A DNA stretch of 64,000 nucleotides, from NCBI RefSeq assembly GCF_019459305.1, contig NZ_JAIBES010000129.1, positions 1 to 64,000 on the forward strand, in the 5' to 3' direction. Both the position numbers and the translations under genes were made by a program. The notes under the pieces were generated by a model. It was not told the origin of the DNA, did not search any database, and worked only from the letters and a program-made list of their open reading frames with translations. The stretch comes from Sphingopyxis sp. Its GTDB lineage: Bacteria > Pseudomonadota > Alphaproteobacteria > Sphingomonadales > Sphingomonadaceae. This document shows, piece by piece, positions 1 to 7,983 of the stretch. Numbering within the stretch: the stretch's first letter is position 1; each line of letters opens with the position of its first letter.

Positions 1-144
1 GTTTTCTCCACCCGCGACGTCCACACCCAGGCCTGCTCTGGCATCCTCTACAGTTTCTAGCCGAAATTCGACTCGACCGTCACCGAGAACCTCTGGGACG
101 ACGGCGCGGTCATGCTGGGCAAGCTCAACATGGACGAATTCGCC
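1..144 (+). pseudogene. gatA: gatA fragment (Glu/Asp-tRNA amidotransferase subunit A), decayed
   Basis: Frame 1 from the window edge reads like an internal stretch of GatA, ending in the well-conserved [10 protein letters not shown] block at 115-144 and preceded by a [15 protein letters not shown] segment. GatA is the amidase subunit of the GatCAB complex that makes Gln-tRNA(Gln) or Asn-tRNA(Asn). An in-frame TAG at 58-60 interrupts it. Right after MDEFA, where GatA continues with its MGSSNE catalytic region, the reading frame enters an unrelated amidohydrolase. Only about 45 residues remain and the catalytic Ser-cisSer-Lys is not present here, so this cannot be functional; an intact gatA must lie elsewhere because the gene is normally essential. 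The left end may continue outside the window. The identification rests on recognition of the conserved block. Confidence 0.75.
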
Positions 145-909
145 GAATGGGGGGTTACCGGCGCGACCGACGCCGGCGCATCGAACGGCCCGGCCGAGGC
201 AAGACTGCTCACCGGAGCGATACCGCAGCGGCTGGTGCTGATGGGAACGGCGGAACTGCCTGCCGGCGAGGGCTACACGCTCGGCCCGGTCAAGCTGCTG
301 CTCGATGAAAATGACCTGCCCCCGATCGAAACGCTCGCGGAGCACATCAAGGCGGCACGCGCACTGCACCGGACCGTCGCCGCGCACTGCGTGACGCTGG
401 GCGAACTCGTTTTTTTCCTGCAGGCACTCGCCGAAGCGGGGGGATCGCGCAACGGCGACCGCATCGAGCATGGCGGTGTCATCCCTGAAAGCCTGATCGG
501 CGACATTGCCGCCGCCGGGCTGACAGTGGTCACCCAGCCCAACTTCATTCATGACCGCGGCGACCGCTATCTGGCGCAAATGGACGCGCAAGAACTTGCC
601 GATCTCTATCGGCTCGGCTCGCTGCTGAACGGCGGGGTGCGGGTGCTTGGCGGATCGGACGCGCCCTATGGCGATGCCAATCCGTGGATAGCGATTCGTG
701 CGGCGACCGATCGGCGAACGCGGGAGGGCCACGTCATCGGCGCAGACGAAGCGATCGGCCGGCGGTCCGCGCTGGCGCTTTATCAGCCCGCTCCGCTCGC
801 TGCCGGGTCGCCGGCCGACTTGATCCTCTATGAATGGCCAGAAGAGGCGCGCGCCCTTGCCACTGTGGGGCTTACGCTGATTGGCGGCACTATCGTTTGG
901 CAGCGCTAA
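112..909 (+). pseudogene. Chimeric ORF: GatA tail fused to truncated amidohydrolase (YtcJ/amidohydrolase 3 type)
   Basis: The first ATG after the gatA stop opens a 265-residue frame. Residues 1-11 are GatA; from about residue 13 ([10 protein letters not shown]) it matches the C-terminal two thirds of an amidohydrolase-3 family metal hydrolase. [14 protein letters not shown] and GSDAP still supply the later histidine and aspartate ligands, but the N-terminal beta strand with the paired histidines of the metal site is gone, as is the start of the barrel. No convincing ribosome binding site precedes the ATG. The product is most likely inactive. The gene ends tail to tail with the thiolase remnant at 906-2090, their stop codons overlapping. 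An assembly chimera is an alternative to a real rearrangement. Confidence 0.7.
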
Positions 910-2090
910 TCGCGCACCAGCAGCATCGCGCCCGCAAGCGGGCCGCCTGATGTCGACGTCGCGCAAATTCGCGGGTCGTCCCTCACTTGCCGTTCGCCCG
1001 CGCGACCCCACAATTGCGTGCAAGCTTCGTGCACGGCGCCATAAGCATGCAATCGGCCGCCCGACAGCGCCCCCCCGCCCGTGTTCACCGGCAGGTCGCC
1101 ATCAAGCGCGATCCGCGTTCCCCCTTCAAGGAAATCCTTGGCGCCATAACGCTCGCAAAAACCGAAATTTTCGAGCCAGTTGATCGTGTGAAAGCTGAAA
1201 CCGTCGTAAAGCTGCGCAATGTCGACATCGGCGGGTTTGAGGTCGGTGCGGCCCCACATCATCTCGGCGACCTTCGGCTGCGCCTGCGTGTCGAGCGCGT
1301 CGAGCTGGGTCCAGCTGTTACGGTAACGCATTGACGAGCCGATCGCTTCGATCTGGATCGGCGGGTTCTTGAGGGTGCGTGCAATGTCCATGCGGGAGAC
1401 GATGATCGCCGCCGCACCATCGATCGGCACGTCGCAGTCGTAGAGCCTCAGCGGTGTCGCGATCAGCGGCGAGGCAAGATAGTCTTCAAGCGTGATCGGG
1501 GTTTTATAGATCGCATTGGGATTGAGCGCGGCGTTGCGGCGCTGGTTTACCGCAATCTGCCCGACCTGCTCGGGCGCTATGCCGCTCTTGTGGACGTAGA
1601 GGTTGAAGAACAGCGCCTAATGCAAAGCCGCGGCGTAGGTGTAATAGGGGGCATACCACGAAAAAGGCCCCGTCTGCCTTTGCCCCTCGCGGAGCAGGGA
1701 ATTGGCATAGGACGACTTGCGCGCTGTCGCTTCGTACATTGTCCGGAATATAAGGACATTGCGGCAAAGCCCCGCTGCGATCGCGCCGATCGCATTGAAC
1801 ACCGCGCCATATTGGCCGGGAGCCTCGCCGCCGCCGCCGTACCAGCCGACTTCGAGTCGCAGCGCGTCCTGCAGGGCGGCACAGCCGACGGGCGAGAAGC
1901 CCGATCCGTCGGCGCGCTCGCCGGGCCATGTCGCGATGCCGTCGATATCGGCGCGGTTCAGGCCGGCGTCGGCGATCGCTTCGAGCGCGGCATCGACGGT
2001 GAGCGCGAGCGCCGACCTGGTCGCGCCGCGCGAGACTTCGGACATGCCGACGCCGGTGATGGCGGTGTTTTTCTCTGCAAAGCGGGTCAT
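906..2090 (-). pseudogene. Thiolase-like / lipid-transfer protein (Ltp2 type) with in-frame amber stop
   Basis: From ATG at 2090 (MTRFAEKNTAITGVGMSEV) the frame is a full 394-codon thiolase-fold protein, but codon 158 is TAG (1617-1619). The same frame resumes at once with ALFFNLYVHKSG and runs through DLKPADVDIAQLYDGFSF and NTGGGALSGGR to the normal end. No frame change occurs, so a single base change explains it: a real nonsense mutation, a suppressed stop, or a sequencing error. No Cys-x-Ser-Gly nucleophile loop is visible, as in Ltp2-type proteins that work as retro-aldolases with a DUF35 partner. The start overlaps the stop of the DUF35 gene upstream by ATGA, which supports a functional pair before the mutation. 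It is a close relative of the thiolase at 9127-10296. Confidence 0.85.
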
Positions 2091-2512
2091 GAATGCACCG
2101 GGCGGAACAAGGGGATCCAGACGTCTTCGACCCGTTCGAACACCACCTCGACCGGCATGTCGAAGATGACGTCCTGGGGGGCGCAGTCGACGATGTTGCA
2201 GGGAATGCGGACATCGTCCTGTTCTTCGATCGCAACCAGAGCAAGCACATAAGGGACGGGGAGATCCGGCACCCACGACTTGTGGTTGACCGTGAAGGTT
2301 ACCACCCTGCCCCGCCCCGTTACCGCGTGCGGCACGACGTCACGGCTGTCGCATTTCGGACAGAATGGTACCGGCGGATGTACGAAATAGTCGCAGTCGG
2401 CACAGCGATGGACGGCGAGCTTGCCATCGCGGCCCCAGGTCCAAAAGGCCTCGCTGTCGCGGTCGACGACCGGCAGGATGCGGACGGGCGCTTGAGTCAT
2501 ATAGTTGCTCAT
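2087..2512 (-). CDS. DUF35 / OB-fold protein with zinc ribbon, partner of thiolase-like gene
   Basis: This 141-residue protein has an N-terminal rubredoxin-like zinc ribbon (CADC, ten residues, then CPKC) followed by an acyl-CoA-associated OB fold. Such proteins (for example ChsH2-DUF35) bind thiolase-like Ltp2 subunits and complete an aldolase or acyltransferase active site. Its stop overlaps the start of the thiolase-like gene by ATGA, the usual arrangement for these pairs. The ATG at 2500 is an alternative start. Upstream at 2513-2634 lies a divergent control region with two operator-like palindromes shared with other promoters here. Its thiolase partner carries a premature stop, so the pair may be dead or the OB protein may serve another thiolase. 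Confidence 0.85.
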   Translation of the reverse strand: MSNYMTQAPVRILPVVDRDSEAFWTWGRDGKLAVHRCADCDYFVHPPVPFCPKCDSRDVVPHAVTGRGRVVTFTVNHKSWVPDLPVPYVLALVAIEEQDDVRIPCNIVDCAPQDVIFDMPVEVVFERVEDVWIPLFRPVHS

Positions 2513-2541
2513 CCCTTTGCACGTGAGCGTTTAGCCCGACT

Positions 2542-2562
2542 TATCACACTAGGTGATAAACC
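2542..2562 (+). promoter_or_regulatory. Operator-like element, TAACTAGGT family (site J)
   Basis: Core TATCACACTAGGT, inside a palindrome with arms TTATCAC and GTGATAA at 2541-2559. It differs from site D at only one base of the 13-bp core. It lies in the divergent promoter between the DUF35 gene and the amidohydrolase gene, only 5 bp from the TTGACNNNTCGTCAA element. Confidence 0.65.
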
Positions 2563-2567
2563 AATAG

Positions 2568-2582
2568 TTGACACATCGTCAA
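2568..2582 (+). promoter_or_regulatory. Operator-like inverted repeat TTGACACATCGTCAA
   Basis: The arms TTGAC and GTCAA are separated by five bases. The same TTGACNNNTCGTCA pattern recurs at 12904-12918 (reverse strand) and 14708-14722, in the promoters flanking the TetR gene at 12981. A TetR-family binding site is the likely reading. Confidence 0.65.
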
Positions 2583-2634
2583 TTTTTGCGATGATGCGGA
2601 CAACAAGAACATCAACTGGAAGAGGAGAGTCGCC

Positions 2635-3948
2635 ATGAAGATGGACGACATGGTGATCATCAGCGTCGACGATCATGCAATCGAGCCCCCCGAGGCGTTC
2701 ATCCGCCACTATCCTGAAGGCAAGAAGGACCGCGCCCCGCGGATCGTGCAGGACAAGGGCAAGGACGTCTGGTCGTGGAACGGCCAACGCTTCCCCACCA
2801 TTGGCCTCAATGCCGTCGTCGGTCGGCCGCGCAGCGAATATGGCATGGAGCCCAGTTCCTTCGATCAGCTTCGTCCCGGCACTTATGATCCGAAGCTTCG
2901 CGTCGATGACATGAATGCCAATGGCGTGCTTGCTTCGCTCAACTTCCCGACCATGCCGAGCTTCGCCGGTGGCACCTTCGTGGGCATGGCGCAGAAGGAT
3001 CCTGAAGAGGCGCTGCTCGCGTGCCGCGCGTGGAACGACTGGCATGTACAGGAATGGTGCGCTGCCGCCCCGGGCCGCTTCATCCCGATGTGCCTGATCC
3101 CGATGTGGAACATGGACGACACGCTCGCCGAGTTGAAGCGAATGCGCGATTTAGGCGTCCATGCGGTCAGCTTCTCCGACAATCCCTCGAACATCGGCTT
3201 GCCGAGCATCCACAACGAATATTGGGAGCCGTTCTGGAAAGCGTGCTCCGACTACAAGATGGTGATCAACTGCCATATCGGCACCGGCGCGCGCGCGATG
3301 CATCCCTCACCCGAAAGCCCGATTGACGCGTGGATTACCGCGATGCCAATCTCGATTGCCAATTCGGCCGCCGACTGGACCTTCGCGACCTTCTGGCAGC
3401 GCTACCCCGATCTGCGTATGGCGCTCAGCGAAGGGGGCATCGGCTGGATACCCTATTTCCTAGAGCGCGCCGATTTCACACACGAACATCATCACGAATG
3501 GACCTTCACCGATTTCAAGGGCGAGCGCCCGTCGGACCTGTTCAAACGCCACATCATCTGCTGCTTCATCGACGACCAGTTCGGGGTGAAGAACCTTGAA
3601 TATATGAATGAGGATATGGTCTGCTACGAATGCGACTACCCTCATTCTGACACGGTGTGGCCCAATGTGCCCGAATATCTCTGGGCATCGGTCAATGGGC
3701 TTTCGAAGGAAACGATCGACAAGATCACGCATCAGAATGTGATTCGCGAGTACAGCTTCGATGCCTTCGCGCTGAACGGCGGCCGGGAAAATTGCACGGT
3801 CGCGCATCTACGCGAACTCGGCAAGGACGTCGACGTCAGCCCGCGGCACAATCTGGGCGGGCTCAAGACCGACAGCATGGATGCAATCGGCCAGGCGCGA
3901 CGTCCCGTGACGTCGGGCGACATCGAACGCATGTTCGCGTCGGCTTGA
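2635..3948 (+). CDS. Metal-dependent amidohydrolase-2 family hydrolase/decarboxylase
   Basis: The 437-residue protein belongs to the amidohydrolase-2 superfamily (ACMSD/LigW-like TIM barrels), whose members hydrolyse or decarboxylate cyclic or carboxylated substrates with one divalent metal. Visible landmarks are SVDDHAIEP at the N terminus (D12, H14, E17 in place of the usual DxHxxE), VINCHIGTG (H214) and ECDYPHSDTVWP (D334, H337), the last carrying the metal-binding Asp. The start has a strong AAGAGGAG site about nine bases upstream. It is the first gene of an operon with a P450, ALDH, CoA-transferase and Gfo/Idh enzyme, all within 15 bases of each other. A paralogue of the same family lies at 22111. 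The reaction cannot be predicted from sequence. Confidence 0.9.
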   Translation: MKMDDMVIISVDDHAIEPPEAFIRHYPEGKKDRAPRIVQDKGKDVWSWNGQRFPTIGLNAVVGRPRSEYGMEPSSFDQLRPGTYDPKLRVDDMNANGVLASLNFPTMPSFAGGTFVGMAQKDPEEALLACRAWNDWHVQEWCAAAPGRFIPMCLIPMWNMDDTLAELKRMRDLGVHAVSFSDNPSNIGLPSIHNEYWEPFWKACSDYKMVINCHIGTGARAMHPSPESPIDAWITAMPISIANSAADWTFATFWQRYPDLRMALSEGGIGWIPYFLERADFTHEHHHEWTFTDFKGERPSDLFKRHIICCFIDDQFGVKNLEYMNEDMVCYECDYPHSDTVWPNVPEYLWASVNGLSKETIDKITHQNVIREYSFDAFALNGGRENCTVAHLRELGKDVDVSPRHNLGGLKTDSMDAIGQARRPVTSGDIERMFASA

Positions 3949-3961
3949 TAGGAGCGCCCCC

Positions 3962-5236
3962 ATGAGCGAGACGATGTCCCGTTGCCCGATCGCACGCGCG
4001 CCGGCAGATGCGCCGGCCGTTCCTGCGCATGTCCCAGCCGAACTGGTGCTTGATACGCGCTTCGCCCAGGGCCAGGTGGCGAACGACCTGCCCGATCCGT
4101 ACCTGCCGGCGGACGTCATGCGTTCGCCCGACGTACCGCGCATTCTTTATTATCCCTGGCCGACCAGTGGGCGACAGCATGGCGCGTGGACGGTGTCGCA
4201 TTACGACGACATTCGCCGCGTCTATGAGGATAACGACCTGTTCTCTACCGAAGGCGCCGCGCAATTCCAGGCGCTCGCGGGCGAGAGCTTCCCTTCGATC
4301 CCGCTCGGCATCGACCCCCCGGATCATGGCCGCTACCGCAAGTTCCTGAATCCCTGGTTCACGCCGGTCGCGATGAACGACATGGAGCCAAAAATCCACG
4401 CGATCGTCACCGAAATGATCGACGCGGTGATTGCCGAGGGCGAAGTCGATATCGCCTATGATTTCGGGCGAATTTATCCGGTTCGCGTGTTCCTGAACCT
4501 GATGGGTTTTCCGTTCAGCATGTTCGACCAGTTTCTCGAGTGGGAATATGCGATCCTGCACAATCCCGACATCCCGGCGAAGGTCGATGCGGTGAAGGGC
4601 ATCCTTGCCTATCTGCGCGCTTTCATCGCGGAGAAACAGGCGAACCCCGACGCGACGCTCGGGAGTTACATCGCCAACGGCCAGATAGAAGGGACGCCGC
4701 TGACGGCTGACGAGACGATCGGCATGACCTGGTTCCTTTGGCTTGGTGGCCTCGACACCGTGGCTTCGACGATCAGCCAGATGTTCCGCCGCATGGCGCT
4801 CGACACCGAGTTGCAAGCACGCATCCGCGCCAACCCTGAGATGGTGAACAGCGCGGTGGAAGAGTTCCTCCGGGTTCAACCGCTGGTCAACAGTGGCCGC
4901 AGGATCAAGAAGGATTTCACGTGGCATGGCGTCGACCTGAAAGAAGGCGACTGGATCGCCTGCATCAACAGCTCGGGCAATTTCGACGAACAGCAATTCG
5001 CTTGCCCGCGCGACTTCGACCCGGAGCGCAAGAACAACCGGCACTTCACGTTGATTGGCGGCGTGCACATCTGCCTCGGTGCGCATCTGGCGCGGCGCGA
5101 ACTTCGTGTACTGCTCAAGGAATGGCTGACCCGCGTGCCGCCGTTCAAGATCAAGCCCGGCGCGGACACCACAGTAATCCCAGGGCTTTTGTCGATCCGC
5201 AACCTGCCGATCGTCTGGGACGCCCAATCCGCCTGA
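3962..5236 (+). CDS. Cytochrome P450
   Basis: A 424-residue soluble bacterial P450 that would hydroxylate the substrate using external ferredoxin electrons; no ferredoxin or reductase gene is seen nearby. The I-helix is GGLDTV with D265 and T266, the ExxR motif lies in EEFLR, and the haem cysteine is C371 in LIGGVHICLGAHLAR. The usual Phe-Gly before the haem loop is Leu-Ile here, a mild deviation, while His and Cys are kept. An AGGAGC site precedes the ATG. The gene sits 13 bases after the amidohydrolase and 13 bases before an aldehyde dehydrogenase, consistent with oxidation of a methyl or hydroxyl carbon to an aldehyde and then an acid. It has no close fusion or membrane anchor. Confidence 0.95.
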   Translation: MSETMSRCPIARAPADAPAVPAHVPAELVLDTRFAQGQVANDLPDPYLPADVMRSPDVPRILYYPWPTSGRQHGAWTVSHYDDIRRVYEDNDLFSTEGAAQFQALAGESFPSIPLGIDPPDHGRYRKFLNPWFTPVAMNDMEPKIHAIVTEMIDAVIAEGEVDIAYDFGRIYPVRVFLNLMGFPFSMFDQFLEWEYAILHNPDIPAKVDAVKGILAYLRAFIAEKQANPDATLGSYIANGQIEGTPLTADETIGMTWFLWLGGLDTVASTISQMFRRMALDTELQARIRANPEMVNSAVEEFLRVQPLVNSGRRIKKDFTWHGVDLKEGDWIACINSSGNFDEQQFACPRDFDPERKNNRHFTLIGGVHICLGAHLARRELRVLLKEWLTRVPPFKIKPGADTTVIPGLLSIRNLPIVWDAQSA

Positions 5237-5249
5237 CAGGAACGAGACC

Positions 5250-6725
5250 ATGGCATTTTTGAAATATGACGACGCCATCTATGTCGGCGGCGAATGGCAG
5301 AAGACTGACCGGCGCGAGGCAGTAATCAACCCCGCCGACGAAAGTCTTCTCGTTGAAGCACCGGTCGGCAGCGCGGCGCAAGTCGGCGCTGCGATCGGCG
5401 CGGCGCGCACGGCGTTCGACCAAGGGGATTGGGCTTATATGCCCGTCGCCCAACGGCAGGCGATCCTGACGCGCTTCCTCGACGCACTCGACGCGCGGAA
5501 GGCGGCGATTGTCGACATGATCGTCGCGGAAGCAGGCGCCACGCGGATGCTCGCCGAGTTCCTACAATATGGTATTCCGATGAAGCATGCGCGCCGGACA
5601 GTCGAGCTCGCTTCGCGGCCTGCGGTCTCGTCGCTGCCTGTCGAGCTCACGCCCAATGCACAGGGCCGCACAACGCTGGGCACTGGGGTCGTCAGTCGTG
5701 AGCCAGTGGGCGTCGTCGCCGCGATTTCGCCCTATAACTTCCCGTTCTTCCTCAATATCGGCAAGGTGATCCCGGCACTCGCTGTCGGCTGCACCGTCGT
5801 CCTTAAGCCTTCGCCGTACACGCCGATGGAAGCGCTTGTTCTCGGCGAGATCGCCGATGAGGTCGGACTTCCGAAAGGCGTGCTGAGCATTGTCACCGGC
5901 GACGTCGAAACCGGCAAATTACTGACGACCGACCCGCGCGTCGATCTGGTTCATTTCACCGGGTCGGACAAGGTCGGCGCGATGATCCAGGCGCAGGCGG
6001 CGCCGACGCTCAAGCGTATTGTGATGGAGCTTGGCGGCAAGTCGGCGCTTATCGTCCGTGCCGACGCCGATATCCAGAAGGCAGCGGCGGCCGGCATTAT
6101 GGGATTCACCACGCACTGTGGCCAAGGCTGCGCACTAACAACGCGGCATCTCGTCCATAATAGTATCCGCCCGCAATTCGTCGCTGCGATGCAGGCGATG
6201 CTCGCGCATGTGAAGATCGGCAATCCCTCCGACCCAACCGTCAACTACGGTCCGCTGATCCGCGAAGTCGCGCGTAAACGGACCGAGGATTATGTGGCGA
6301 TCGCGCAGGACGAAGGCGCGACGCTAGTCGCGGGGGGCAAGCGTCCCGAGGGCCTCGGCAAAGGTTTCTATTACGAGCCCACATTGTTCGACAATGTGAA
6401 GAACGACAGCCGTCTCGCGCAGGAAGAGGTGTTCGGCCCGATCGGCGCGGTTATCGGTTTCGACGACGATGATGAGGCCATTTCGATGGCCAACCACAGC
6501 GATTTCGGGCTGTCGGGCGCGGTCTATTCGGCCGACGCGGGGCAGGCTTACCGAATGGCGCTCAAGCTGCGCACCGGCGGGGTCTCGATCAACGGCGGCG
6601 CGGGGACGATGCAGTCCGACGCACCGTTCGGCGGCATCAAACGCTCGGGCTACGGCCGCGAATATGGCGAGGATGGCCTCAACGAATTCACCTATCAGAA
6701 AGTCATCGGCTTTCACGCCGAGTAA
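5250..6725 (+). CDS. Aldehyde dehydrogenase (NAD(P)-dependent)
   Basis: A standard-length (491 residues) ALDH superfamily enzyme oxidising an aldehyde to its acid. It shows the oxyanion Asn in SPYNFPF (N163), the general base in MELGGKSA (E260), and the nucleophile in CGQGCALTTR (C294). The AGGAACGA site stands ahead of the ATG. In the operon it follows the P450 and precedes a CaiB/BaiF CoA-transferase, which suggests the acid is next activated as a CoA ester. The sequence around the catalytic Cys is GQGC, as in the second ALDH of the window (41637), so the two may act on related substrates. Confidence 0.95.
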   Translation: MAFLKYDDAIYVGGEWQKTDRREAVINPADESLLVEAPVGSAAQVGAAIGAARTAFDQGDWAYMPVAQRQAILTRFLDALDARKAAIVDMIVAEAGATRMLAEFLQYGIPMKHARRTVELASRPAVSSLPVELTPNAQGRTTLGTGVVSREPVGVVAAISPYNFPFFLNIGKVIPALAVGCTVVLKPSPYTPMEALVLGEIADEVGLPKGVLSIVTGDVETGKLLTTDPRVDLVHFTGSDKVGAMIQAQAAPTLKRIVMELGGKSALIVRADADIQKAAAAGIMGFTTHCGQGCALTTRHLVHNSIRPQFVAAMQAMLAHVKIGNPSDPTVNYGPLIREVARKRTEDYVAIAQDEGATLVAGGKRPEGLGKGFYYEPTLFDNVKNDSRLAQEEVFGPIGAVIGFDDDDEAISMANHSDFGLSGAVYSADAGQAYRMALKLRTGGVSINGGAGTMQSDAPFGGIKRSGYGREYGEDGLNEFTYQKVIGFHAE

Positions 6726-6736
6726 GGAACAAGCGC

Positions 6737-7969
6737 ATGACCAAAGTTATGGCCGGTATCCGCGTCCTCGAGGTCGCGCAATTCACCTTCGTGCCCGCAG
6801 CGGGCGGGGTCATGACCGACTGGGGCGCCGACGTGATCAAGATCGAGCATCCGGTGCGCGGCGACGCGCAGCGCGGCATCCAGATGCTGCAGCGGCTTGC
6901 GGTAAACCCCCAGCGTTCGTCGCTGATGCAGCATCCCAACCGCGGCAAGCGCAGCGTCGGCATCGATGTTTCGACCGCCGAGGGGCAGCAATTGCTCTAC
7001 GAAATCGCTGTGACCTGCGATGTGTTCCTGACCAATTACCTACCCAGCCAGCGCCAGAAGCTGAAGATCGACCTCGAGCATATCCGCGCCGCCAATCCGA
7101 ACATCATCTATGTTCGCGGCAGCGCGTTCGGCGACAAAGGTCCCGAGCGTGACAAGGGCGGGTTCGATTCGACCGCATATTGGGCGCGCGGCGGGTCGGC
7201 CATATTGGTGACGCCCAAAGCGCTTGATGGACCGCTGACCCAGCCCGGCCCAGCGTATGGCGACACGATCGGGGGAATGAACATCGCAGGCGGGATTGCA
7301 GCAGCGCTGTTCCACCGCGAGCGCACCGGAGAGGCGACCGAGGTCGATGTGTCTTTGCTCTCATCGGGCATCTGGGCGACCGCCTGTTCGGTCGACGTCG
7401 CGATGGAACTGGGCGCGGATCCGTTCGAAAATCAGATGCCCGGCGGCAGCCAGGCGGTCGGCACCAATCCCTTCATGGGCGTGTTCAAGACGTCCGACGG
7501 CAAGTTCATCAACCTGACTGTATTGTCGCCCGGCCCCTATATCGAGGATGTGTTCGGCCATCTCGGCATCGCCGACGCGGCAAAGGACGAGCGTTTCTCG
7601 ACCGCCGAGGCCATCATGGCGAATGCAACCGAGGCCTATCCGCTGGTCAAGGAAGCCATTGCGGCCCGGCCCTATTCCTATTGGGTTCAGCATCTCAAAA
7701 CGATGAAGGGGCAATGGGCCGCCTATCAGTCGGTCCACGACGTCGCGAGCGACGAACAAGTGCTGGCCAATGATCTGATCTTCGAGGTCGAGAGCGCCGA
7801 TGGTGGTGCGCCGATCCGGCTCGTCGCTAACCCGGTGCAGTTCAACCGCGAGGGCGTCGAGAATAGCCGCGCGCCCGAGGCATCGGAGCATACCGAGCTG
7901 TTTCTGATGGAATTGGGGCTCGAATGGGACCGGATCGAGGACTTGAAGAACAAGAAGGCGATCGCCTGA
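6737..7969 (+). CDS. CaiB/BaiF family (class III) acyl-CoA transferase
   Basis: The 410-residue family III CoA-transferase moves CoA between carboxylic acids through an aspartyl-CoA anhydride. The N terminus carries GIRVLEVAQFTFVPAAGG and GADVIKIEHPVRGD; the catalytic Asp is D176 in YGDTIGGMN, followed by the GGIAAALFHRERTGE helix typical of the family. It follows the ALDH with an AAGGAA ribosome site and is followed closely by a Gfo/Idh gene. It would activate the acid made by the P450 and ALDH steps without ATP. A tandem relative is at 16116. Confidence 0.93.
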   Translation: MTKVMAGIRVLEVAQFTFVPAAGGVMTDWGADVIKIEHPVRGDAQRGIQMLQRLAVNPQRSSLMQHPNRGKRSVGIDVSTAEGQQLLYEIAVTCDVFLTNYLPSQRQKLKIDLEHIRAANPNIIYVRGSAFGDKGPERDKGGFDSTAYWARGGSAILVTPKALDGPLTQPGPAYGDTIGGMNIAGGIAAALFHRERTGEATEVDVSLLSSGIWATACSVDVAMELGADPFENQMPGGSQAVGTNPFMGVFKTSDGKFINLTVLSPGPYIEDVFGHLGIADAAKDERFSTAEAIMANATEAYPLVKEAIAARPYSYWVQHLKTMKGQWAAYQSVHDVASDEQVLANDLIFEVESADGGAPIRLVANPVQFNREGVENSRAPEASEHTELFLMELGLEWDRIEDLKNKKAIA

Positions 7970-7983
7970 GCGGCGGGCGCGGC

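Noticed and set aside
3863-5278. 471-residue open frame opposite the P450 gene
   Set aside because: High GC makes long antisense frames common; it runs opposite a canonical P450 with a good ribosome site and has no recognisable motifs.
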